DNA of 64,000 nucleotides from Hydractinia symbiolongicarpus (Eukaryota > Cnidaria > Hydrozoa > Anthoathecata > Hydractiniidae), in assembly GCF_029227915.1 (NCBI RefSeq), contig NC_079876.1, forward strand, positions 4,776,001 through 4,840,000. The letters are read 5' to 3'. Shown here piece after piece: positions 51,601-62,004 of this stretch. Under the pieces are notes generated by a model. The model had not been told where the DNA came from. It ran no database searches and was given only the letters and a program-made list of their open reading frames with translations. Numbering within the stretch: position 1 is the stretch's first letter; every line of letters starts with the position of its first letter. Both the position numbers and the translations under genes were made by a program.

Positions 51601-51860
51601 GGTAACAGTCCAAAGTTAGTTCAATTAAGTCCCTCAGTCAATCGTTTCACTGTTAAAAGCGATGCAACCTAGTAATATCAGATAAATATCGCTAAATACA
51701 TGTTTGTACGAATATGTGACCTAACCGTTGAAACTATAACGGACTGGCACCGTTAGAAAGTCAATGAAATGTAGTTTTTGAAACTGTCGCTATTTCTCCA
51801 GCGCGCGATAACGGCTAGGATTGGTCCCACAGTGAAACATGACTTTTTATCTTAATTTTT
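48521..51860. repeat. 4,073-bp segmental duplication, copy 1 (~3,340 bp)
   Basis: Markers here return 4,073 bp downstream: the deletion form at 48678 and 49783 returns at 52751 and 53856, CACATGTTGATAC at 49101 and 51324 returns at 53174 and 55397, and TTCATTGAAGCG at 48531 returns at 52604. Matching starts near 48521 and stops near 51860, where copy 1 goes on as TTTTTAAATGAAGCGCTACCAC and copy 2 as TTTTTAATTGAAGCGCTACTAC. The segment holds most of one triplet (m1-variant, B, m7) and one 6-mer (m1, m2, m3, m4/m5, B, m7). Confidence 0.8.
51116..51860. repeat. 745-bp dimer tandem duplication, copy 1
   Basis: A B plus m7 dimer. AAATGAAGCGCTACCACAG at 51116 returns at 51861, and CACATGTTGATAC at 51324 returns at 52069, both 745 bp. 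The dimer is followed at once by its second copy, which turns the local 6-mer into an 8-mer. Confidence 0.8.
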
Positions 51861-52605
51861 AAATGAAGCGCTACCACAGCGCCCAGTGTAATCGCTGAGT
51901 TCCGGCAATCATGTCAAATTAAGAAGAATGTTATTTCTTGGAGTCCAATTGTCTCATTTATCACATTTATCAGGTCACAGTCCAAAGTTAGTTCAATTAA
52001 GTTCCACAGTCAATCGTTTCATTGTTAAAAGCGATGCAACCTAGTAATCACAGAAAAATATCGCTAAACACATGTTGATACGAATATGTGAGCCAACCGT
52101 TGAAACTCACTCGGACTGGCACCGTTAGAAAGTCAATGAAATGTAGTTTTTGAAACTGTCGCTATTTCTTCATTGCGCGATAACGGCTAGGATTGCTCCC
52201 AGAGTTAAAAATGACTTATTAATCTAAATTTTTAAATGAAGCGCTACCACAGCGCCCAGTGTAATCGCTGAGTTCCGGCAATCATGTCAAATTAAGAAGA
52301 ATGTTATTTCTTGGAGTCCAATTTCCTCATTTATCACATTTATCAGGTAACAGTCCAAAGTTAGTTCAATTAAGTCCCTCAGTCAATCGTTTCACTGTTA
52401 AAAGCGATGCAACCTAGTAATATCAGATAAATATCGCTAAATACATGTTTGTACGAATATGTGACCTAACCGTTGAAACTATAACGGACTGGCACCGTTA
52501 GAAAGTCAATGAAATGTAGTTTTTGAAACTGTCGCTATTTCTCCAGCGCGCGATAACGGCTAGGATTGGTCCCACAGTGAAACATGACTTTTTATCTTAA
52601 TTTTT
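51861..52605. repeat. 745-bp dimer tandem duplication, copy 2
   Basis: Matches 51116-51860 until its last bases, where TTTTTCATTGAAGCG near 52601 leads into copy 2 of the 4,073-bp segment. It lies between the two copies of that larger segment and so supplies the spacer between them. Confidence 0.78.
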
Positions 52606-55600
52606 CATTGAAGCGCTACTACAGCGCTCAGTGTAATCGCTGAGTTTCAGCGATCATTTCATATTAAGAAGAAAGTTATTTCTTGGAGTCCAATTGTCTC
52701 ACTTTCACATTTATAAGGTCACAGTCCATAATCAGTTCAATTAAATCCCACAGTTAAAAAAGCCATACAACCTAGTAATATCAGAAAAATATCGCTAAAT
52801 ACATGTTAGTACGAATATGTGACCCAACCGTTGTAACTCAAACGGATTAACACCGTTAGAAAGTCAATGAAATGTAGTTTTTGAAACTGTCGCTATTTCT
52901 TCAGCGCGCGATAACGGCTAGGATTGGTTCCATAATATAAAAACGACTTTTTTATCTTAATTTTTAAATGAAGCGCTACCACAGCGCCCAGTGTAATCGC
53001 TGAGTTCCGGCAATCATGTCAAATTAAGAAGAATGTTATTTCTTGGAGTCCAATTGTCTCATTCATCACATTTATCAGGTCACAGTCCAAAGTTAGTTCA
53101 ATTAAGTTCCACAGTCAATCGTTTCATTGTTAAAAGCGATGCAACCTAGTAATCACAGAAAAATATCGCTAAACACATGTTGATACAAATATGTGAGCCA
53201 ACCGTTGAAACTCACTCGGACTGGCACCGTTAGAAAGTCAATGAAATGTAGTTTTTGAAACTGTCGCTATTTCTTCATTGCGCGATAACGGCTAGGATTG
53301 CTCCCAGAGTTAAAAATGACTTATTAATCTAAATTTCTAAATGAAGCGCTACCACAGCGCCCAGTGTAATCGCTGAGTTCCGGCAATCATGTCAAATTAA
53401 GAAGAATGTTATTTCTTGGAGTCCAATTTCCTCATTTATCACATTTATCAGGTAACAGTCCAAAGTTAGTTCAATTAAGTCCCTCAGTCAATCGTTTCAC
53501 TGTTAAAAGCGATGCAACCTAGTAATATCAGATAAATATCGCTAAATACATGTCTGTACGAATATGTGACCTAACCGTTGAAACTATAACGGACTGGCAC
53601 CGTTAGAAAGTCAATGAAATGTAGTTTTTGAAACTGTCGCTATTTCTCCAGCGCGCGATAACGGCTAGGATTGGTCCCACAGTGAAACATGACTTTTTAT
53701 CTTAATTTTTAATTGAAGCGCTACTACAGCGGTCAGTGTAATCGCTGAGTTTCAGCGATCATTTCATATTAAGAAGAAAGTTATTTCTTGGAGTCCAATT
53801 GTCTCACTTTCACATTTATAAGGTCACAGTCCATAATCAGTTCAATTAAATCCCACAGTCAAAAAAGCCATACAACCTAGTAATATCAGAAAAATATCGC
53901 TAAATACATGTTGGTACGAATATGTGACCCAACCGTTGTAACTCAAACGGATTGACACCGTTAGAAAGTCAATGAAGTGTAGTTTTTGAAACTGTCGCTA
54001 TTTCTTCAGCGCTCGATAACGGATAGGACTTGTCCCACAGTAAGAAACGACTTATTTATCTAAATTCTTAAATAAAGCGCTACCACAACGCCCAGTGTAA
54101 TCGCTGATTTCCGGCAATCACGTCAAATTAAGAAGAATATTTTCTCTTGGATTCCATATGTGTCATTTATCACATTGATTAGGTCACGGTCCAAAGGTAG
54201 TTCAATTAATTCCCACAGTCAATCGTTTTACTGTTAAAAGCGATGCAACCTAGTGATATCAGATAAATATCGCTAAATACATGTTGGTACGAAGATGTAA
54301 CCTAACCGTTGAAACTCAAACGGACTGACACCGTTAAAAAGTCAATGAAATGTAGTTTTTGAAACTGTAGCTACTTCTTCAGCGCGCGATAACGGCTAGG
54401 ATTGGTCCCACAGTAAAAAACGACTTATTTATCTAAATTTTCAAATAAAGCGCTACCACAACGCCCAGTGTAATTGCTGATTTCCGGCAATCACGTCAAA
54501 TTAAGAAGAATGTTTTTTCTTGGATTCCATATGTGTCATTTATCACATTGATCAGGTCACGGTCCAGAGGTAGTTCAATTAAGTCCCACAGTTAATCGTT
54601 TCACTGTTAAAAGCGATGCAACCTAGTGATATCAGATAAATATCGTAAATACATGTTGGTACGAAGATGTGACCTAACCGTTGAAACTCAAACGGACTGA
54701 CACCGTTAAAAAGTCAATGAAATGTAGTTTTTGAAACTGTAGCTACTTCTTCAGCGCGCGATAACGGCTAGGATTGGTCCCACAGTAAAGAACGACTTAT
54801 TTATCTAACTTTTTAAATAAAGCGCTACCACAGCGCCCAGTGTAATCGCTGAGTTCCGGCAATCACGTCAAATTAAGAAGAATGTTATTTCTTGGAGTCC
54901 AATTGTCTCACTTATAACATTTATAAGGTCACAGTCCAAAATCAGTTCAATTATGTGCCACAGTCAATCGTTTCACTGTTAAAAGCCATACAACCTAGTA
55001 ATATCAGAAAAATATCGCTAAATACATGTTAGTACGAATATGTGACCCAACCGTTGTAACTCAAACGGATTAACACCGTTAGAAAGTCAATGAAATGTAA
55101 ATTTTGAAACTGTCGCTATTTCTTCAGTGCGCGATAACGGCTAGGATTGGTTCCATAATATAAAAACGACTTTTTTATCTTAATTTTTAAATGAAGCGCT
55201 ACCACAGCGCCCAGTGTAATCGCTGAGTTCCGGCAATCATGTCAAATTAAGAAGAATGTTATTTCTTGGAGTCCAATTGTCTCATTTATCACATTTATCA
55301 GGTCACAGTCCAAAGTTAGTTCAATTAAGTTCCACAGTCAATCGTTTCATTGTTAAAAGCGATGCAACCTAGTAATCACAGAAAAATATCGCTAAACACA
55401 TGTTGATACGAATATGTGAGCCAACCGTTGAAACTCACTCGGACTGGCACCGTTAGAAAGTCAATGAAATGTAGTTTTTGAAACTGTCGCTATTTCTTCA
55501 TTGCGCGATAACGGCTAGGATTGCTCCCAGAGTTAAAAATGACTTATTAATCTAAATTTTTAAATGAAGCGCTACCACAGCGCCCAGTGTAATCGCTGAG

Positions 55601-55933
55601 TTCCGGCAATCATGTCAAATTAAGAAGAATGTTATTTCTTGGAGTCCAATTTCCTCATTTATCACATTTATCAGGTAACAGTCCAAAGTTAGTTCAATTA
55701 AGTCCCTCAGTCAATCGTTTCACTGTTAAAAGCGATGCAACCTAGTAATATCAGATAAATATCGCTAAATACATGTTTGTACGAATATGTGACCTAACCG
55801 TTGAAACTATAACGGACTGGCACCGTTAGAAAGTCAATGAAATGTAGTTTTTGAAACTGTCGCTATTTCTCCAGCGCGCGATAACGGCTAGGATTGGTCC
55901 CACAGTGAAACATGTCTTTTTATCTTAATTTTT
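52594..55933. repeat. 4,073-bp segmental duplication, copy 2 (~3,340 bp)
   Basis: Downstream copy of 48521-51860. I noticed small differences near 55100 (GAAATGTAAATTTTG against GAAATGTAGTTTTTG, and CAGTGCGCG against CAGCGCGCG) and near 55914 (ATGTC against ATGAC). It holds the cleanest 6-monomer repeat C, 53842-56064 (2,223 bp), which runs slightly past the duplicated segment. Confidence 0.8.
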
Positions 55934-56064
55934 AATTGAAGCGCTACTACAGCGCTCAGTGTAATCGCTGAGTTTCAGAGATCATTTCATATTAAGAAGA
56001 AAGTTATTTCTTGGAGTCCAATTGTCTCACTTTCACATTTATAAGGTCACAGTCCATAATCAGT
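53842..56064. repeat. Higher-order repeat C, cleanest 6-monomer copy (2,223 bp)
   Basis: Order: m1, m2, m3, m4/m5 hybrid, B, m7, bounded by 13-bp-deletion markers at 53856 and 56079. Relative to the seven-monomer repeat B it is 373 bp shorter, one monomer, with a hybrid in place of m4 and m5 and B in place of m6. Confidence 0.78.
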
Positions 56065-56424
56065 TCAATTAAATCCCACAGTCAAAAAAGCCATACAACC
56101 TAGTAATATCAGAAAAATATCGCTAAATACATGTTGGTACGAATATGTGACCCAACCGTTGTAACTCAAACGGATTGACACCGTTAGAAAGTCAATGAAA
56201 TGTAGTTTTTGAAACTGTCGCTATTTCTTCAGCGCGCGATAACGGATAGGACTTGTCCCACAGTAAAAAACGACTTATTTATCTAAATTTTTAAATAAAG
56301 CGCTACCACAACGCCCAGTGTAATCGCTGATTTCCGGGAATCACGTCAAATTAAGAAGAATGTTTTTTCTTGGAGTCCATTTGTGTCATCTATCACATTG
56401 ATCAGGTCACAGTCCAAGGTTAGT
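56065..56424. repeat. Last deletion-bearing monomer and domain change
   Basis: The monomer begins as m1 with the 13-bp deletion (56079) but by 56200-56240 has GAAATGTAG and a CAGCGCGCGATAACGG box where m1 normally has GAAGTGTAG and CAGCGCTCG. It ends with a TTGGAGTCCATTTGTGTCATC tail. It is the last copy with the deletion and marks the passage into the next domain. Confidence 0.65.
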
Positions 56425-57915
56425 TCAATTAAGTCCCACAGTCAATCGTTTCACTGTTAAAAGCGATGCAACCTAGTGATATCAGATGAATATCGCTAAA
56501 TACATGTTGGTACGAAGATGTGACCTAACCGTTGAAACTCAAACGGACTTACACCGTTAAAAAGTCAATGAAATGTAGTTTTTGAAACTGTAGCTACTTC
56601 TTCAGCGCGAGATAATGGCTAGGATTGGTCCCACAGTAAAGAACGACTTATTTATCTAACTTTTTAAATGAAGCGCTACCACAGCGCCCAGTGTAATCGC
56701 TGAGTTTTGGCAATCACGTCAAATTAAGAAGAATGTTATTTCTTGGAGTCCAATTGTCTCACTTATAACATTTATAAGGTCACAGTCCAAAATCAGTTCA
56801 ATTATGTGCCACAGTCAATCGTTTCACTGGTAAAAGCCATACAACCTAGTAATATCAGAAAAATATCGCTAAATACATGTTGGTACGAATATGTGACCCA
56901 ACCGTTGTAACTCAAACGGATTAACACCGTTAGAAAGTCAATAAAATGTAGTTTTTGAAAATGTCGCTATTTCTTCAGCGCGCGATAACGGATAGGATTA
57001 GTCCCACAGAAAAGAACGACTTATTTATCTAAATTTTTAAATGAAACGCTACCACAGCGCCCAGTGTAATCGCTGATTTGCGGTAATCACGTCAAATTAA
57101 GAAGAATGTTTTTTCTTGGAGTCCATTTGTGTCATCTATCACATTGATCAGGTCACAGTCCATAATCAGTTCAATTAAATCCCACAGTCAATCGTTTCAC
57201 TGTTAAAAGCCATACAACCTAGTAATATCAGAAAAATATCGCTAAGTACATGTTGGTACGAATATGTGAGCCAACCGTTGTAACTCAAACGGATTGACAA
57301 CGTTAGAACGTCAATGAAGTGTAGTTTTTGAAACTGTCGCTATTTCTTCAGCGCGCGATAACGGATAGGATTGGTTCCATAATATAAAAACGACTTTTTT
57401 TATCTTAATTCTTAAATGAAGTGCTACACCAAAGCCCAGTGTAGTCGCTGAGTTTCGGCAATCATTTCATATTAGGAAGAATGTTATTTCTTGGAGTCCA
57501 ATTGTCTCACTTTCACATTTATAAGGTCACAGTCCATAATCAGTTCAATTAAATGCCACAGTCAATCGTTTCACTGATAAAAGCCATACAACCTAGTAAT
57601 ATCAGAAAAATATCGCTAAGTACATGTTGGTACGAATATGTGACCCAACCGTTGTAACTCAAACGGATTGACAACGTTACAACGTCAATGAAGTGTAGTT
57701 TTTGAAACTGTCGCTATTTCTTCAGCGCTATAACGGATAGGATTGGTTACACAGTAAAGAACGACTTATTTACCTAAATTTTTAAATAAAGCGCTACCAC
57801 AACGCCCAGTGTAATCGCTGAGCTCCGGCAATCACGTCAAATTAAGAAGAATGTTTTTTCTTGGAGTCCATTTGTGTCATCTATCACATTGATCAGGTCA
57901 CAGTCCAAGGTTAGT
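56425..57915. repeat. Higher-order repeat D, 4-monomer copy (1,491 bp)
   Basis: The GATATCAGATGAATATCG variant occurs at 56478, 57969 and 59833, spacings of 1,491 and 1,864 bp. CTGGTAAAAGCC gives the same spacings (56829, 58320, 60184). The block includes a monomer with the diverged GTGCTACACCAAAGCCC form at 57421 and one with a shortened box, TTCAGCGCTATAACGG, near 57721. Confidence 0.72.
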
Positions 57916-59779
57916 TCAATTAAGTCCCACAGTCAATCGTTTCACTGTTAAAAGCGATGCAACCTAGTGATATCAGATGAATATCGCTAAATACATGTTG
58001 GTTCGAAGATGTGACCTAACCGTTGAAACTCAAACGGACTTACACCGTTAAAAAGTCAATGAAATGTAGTTTTTGAAACTGTAGCTACTTCTTCAGGGCG
58101 CGATAATGGCTAGGATTGGTCCCACAGTAAAGAACGACTTATTTATCTAACTGTTTAAATGAAGCGCTACCACAGCGCCCAGTGTAATCGCTGAGTTCTG
58201 GCAATTACGTCAAATTAAGAAGAATGTTATTTCTTGGAGTCCAATTGTCTCACTTATAACATTTATAAGGTCACAGTCCAAAATCAGTTCAATTATGTGC
58301 CACAGTCAATCGTTTCACTGGTAAAAGCCATACAACCTAGTAATATCAGAAAAATATCGCTAAATACATGTTGGTACGAATATGTGACCCAACCGTTGTA
58401 ACTCAAACGGATTAACACCGTTAGAAAGTCAATAAAATGTAGTTTTTGAAAATGTCGCTATTTCTTCAGCGCGCGATAACGGATAGGATTAGTCCCACAG
58501 AAAAGAACGACTTATTTATCTAAATTTTTAAATGAAACGCTACCACAGCGCCCAGTGTAATCGCTGATTTGCGGTAATCACGTCAAATTAAGAAGAATGT
58601 TTTTTCTTGGAGTCCATTTGTGTCATCTATCACATTGATCAGGTCACGGTCCAAAGGTAGTTCAATTAAGTCCCACAGTCAATCGTTTCACTGTTAAAAG
58701 CGATGCAACCTAGTGATATCAGATAAATATCGCTAAATACATGTTGGTACGAAGATGTGACCTAACCGTTGAAACTCAAACGGACTGACACCGTTAAAAA
58801 GTCAATGAAATGTAGTTTTTGAAACTGTAGCTACTTCTTCAGCGCGCGATAACGGCTAGGATTGGTCCCACAGTAAAGAACGACTTATTTATCTAACTTT
58901 TTAAATGAAGCGCTACCACAGCGCCAAGTGTAATCGCTGAGTTCCGGCAATCACGTCAAATTAAGAAGAATGTTATTTCTTGGAGTCCAATTGTCTCACT
59001 TATAACATTTATAAGGTCACAGTCCATAATCAGTTCAATTAAATCCCACAGTCAATCGTTTCACTGTTAAAAGCCATACAACCTAGTAATATCAGAAAAA
59101 TATCGCTAAGTACATGTTGGTACGAATATGTGAGCCAACCGTTGTAACTCAAACGGATTGACAACGTTAGAACGTCAATGAAGTGTAGTTTTTGAAACTG
59201 TTGCTATTTCTTCAGCGCGCGATAACGGATAGGATTGGTTCCATAATATAAAAACGACTTTTTTTATCTTAATTCTTAAATGAAGTGCTACAACAAAGCC
59301 CAGTGTAGTCGCTGAGTTTCGGCAATCATTTCATATCAGGAAGAATGTTATTTCTTGGAGTCCAATTGTCTCACTTTCACATTTATAAGGTCACAGTCCA
59401 TAATCAGTTCAATTAAATCCCACAGTCAATCGTTTCACTGTTAAAAGCCATACAACCTAGTAATATCAGAAAAATATCGCTAAGTACATGTTGGTACGAA
59501 TATGTGGCCCAACCGTTGTAACTCAAACGGATTGACAACGTTACAACGTCAATGAAGTGTAATTTTTGAAACTGTCGCTATTTCTTCAGCGCGATAACGG
59601 ATAGGATTGGTTACACAGTAAAGAACGACTTATTTACCTAAATTTTTAAATAAAGCGCTACCACAACGCCCAGTGTAATCGCTGAGCTCCGGCAATCACG
59701 TCAAATTAAGAAGAATGTTTTTTCTTGGAGTCCATTTGTGTCATCTATCACATTGATCAGTTCACAGTCCAAGGTTAGT
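57916..59779. repeat. Higher-order repeat D, 5-monomer copy (1,864 bp)
   Basis: Follows the 4-monomer copy with one monomer added near 58640-59010 (GGTCACGGTCCAAAGGTAG tail, GATATCAGATAAATATCG). That addition recurs near 61250 at a shift of 2,609 bp. A single GGTTCGAAGATG variant lies near 58000. The diverged GTGCTACAACAAAGCCC monomer recurs at 59285, 1,864 bp after 57421. Confidence 0.72.
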
Positions 59780-62004
59780 TCAATTAAGTCCCACAGTCAA
59801 TCGTTTCACTGTTAAAAGCGATGCAACCTAGTGATATCAGATGAATATCGCTAAATACATGTTGGTACGAAGATGTGACCTAACCGTTGAAACTCAAACG
59901 GACTTACACCGTTAAAAAGTCAATGAAATGTAGTTTTTGAAACTGTAGCTACTTCTTCAGCGCGCGATAATGGCTAGGATTGGTCCCACAGTAAAGAACG
60001 ACTTATTTATCTAACTTTTTAAATGAAGCGCTACCACAGCGCCCAGTGTAATCGCTGAGTTCTGGCAATCACGTCAAATTAAGAAGAATGTTATTTCTTG
60101 GAGTCCAATTGTCTCACTTATAACATTTATAAGGTCACAGTCCAAAATCAGTTCAATTATGTGCCACAGTCAATCGTTTCACTGGTAAAAGCCATACAAC
60201 CTAGTAATATCTGAAAAATATCGCTAAATACATGTTGGTACGAATATGTGACCCAACCGTTGTAACTCAAACGGATTAACACCGTTAGAAAGTCAATAAA
60301 ATGTAGTTTTTGAAACTGTCGCTATTTCTTCAGCGCGCGATAACGGATAGGATTAGTCCCACAGAAAAAACGACTTATTTATCTAAATTTTTAAATGAAG
60401 CGCTACCACAGCGCCCAGTGTAATCGCTGATTTGCGGTAATCACGTCAAATTAAGAAGAATGTTTTTTCTTGGAGTCCATTTGTGTCATCTATCACATTG
60501 ATCAGGTCACAGTCCAAGGTTAGTTCAATTAAATCCCACAGTCAATCGTTTCACTGTTAAAAGCGATGCAACCTAGTGATATCAGATAAATATCGCTAAA
60601 TACATGTTGGTACGAAGATGTGACCTAACCGTTGAAACTCAAACGGACTGTCACCGTTAAAAAGTCAATGAAATGTAGTTTTTCAAACTGTAGCTACTTC
60701 TTCAGCGCGCGATAACGGCTAGGATTAGTCCCACAGTAAAGAACGACTTATTTATCTAACTTTTTAAATGAAGCGCTACCACAGCGCCCAGTGTAATCGC
60801 TGAGTTCCGGCAATCACGTCAAATTAAGAAGAATGTTATTTCTTGGAGTCTAATTGTCTCACTTATAACATTTATAAGGTCACAGTCCAAAATCAGTTCA
60901 ATTATGTGCCACAGTCAATCGTTTCACTGTTAAAAGCCATACAACCTAGTAATAACAGAAAAATATCGCTAAATACATGTTGGTACGAATATGTGAGCCA
61001 ACCGTTGTAACTCAAACGGATTAACACCGTTAGTAAGTCAATGAAATGTAGTTTTTGAAACTGTCGCTATTTCTTCAGCGCGCGATAACGGATAGGATTA
61101 GTCCCACAGAAAAGAACGACTTATTTATCTAAATTTTTAAATGAAGCGCTACCACAGCGCCCAGTGTAATCGCTGATTTGCGGTAATCACGTCAAATTAA
61201 GAAGAATGTTATTTCTTGGAGTCCATTTGTGTCATCTATCACATTGATCAGGTCACGGTCCAAAGGTAGTTCAATTAAGTCCCACAGTCAATCGTTTCAC
61301 TGTTAAAAGCGATGCAACCTAGTGATATCAGATAAATATCGCTAAATACATGTTGGTACGAAGATGTGACCTAACAGTTGAAACTCAAACGGACTGACAC
61401 CGTTAAAAAGTCAATGAAATGTAGTTTTTGAAACTGTAGCTACTTCTTCAGCGCGCGATAACGGCTAGGATTGGTCCCACAGTAAAGAACGACTTATTTA
61501 TCTAACTTTTTAAATGAAGCGCTACCACAGCGCCAAGTGTAATCGCTGAGTTCCGGCAATCACGTCAAATTAAGAAGAATGTTATTTCTTGGAGTCCAAT
61601 TGTCTCACTTATAACATTTATAAGGTCACAGTCCATAATCAGTTCAATTAAATCCCACAGTCAATCGTTTCACTGCTAAAAGCCATACAACCTAGTAATA
61701 TCAGAAAAATATCGCTAAGTACATGTTGGTACGAATATGTGAGCCAACCGTTGTAACTCAAACGGATTGACAACGTTAGAACGTCAATGAAGTGTAGTTT
61801 TTGAAACTGTCGCTATTTCTTCAGCGCGCGATAACGGATAGGATTGGTTCCATAATATAAAAACGACTTTTTTTATCTTAATTCTTAAATGAAGTGCTAC
61901 AACAAAGCCCAGTGTAGTCGCTGAGTTTCGGCAATCATTTCATATTAGGAAGAATGTTATTTCTTGGAGTCCAATTGTCTCACTTTCACATTTATAAGGT
62001 CACA
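59780..62004. repeat. Higher-order repeat D, third partly ordered copy
   Basis: It opens with GATATCAGATGAATATCG at 59833 like the previous copies, then has two rounds of a related pair. From 61231 to 62004 it matches 58622-59395 at a shift of 2,609 bp (seven monomers). The match ends where AGTCCAAAATCAG replaces AGTCCATAATCAG near 62005. Confidence 0.65.
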
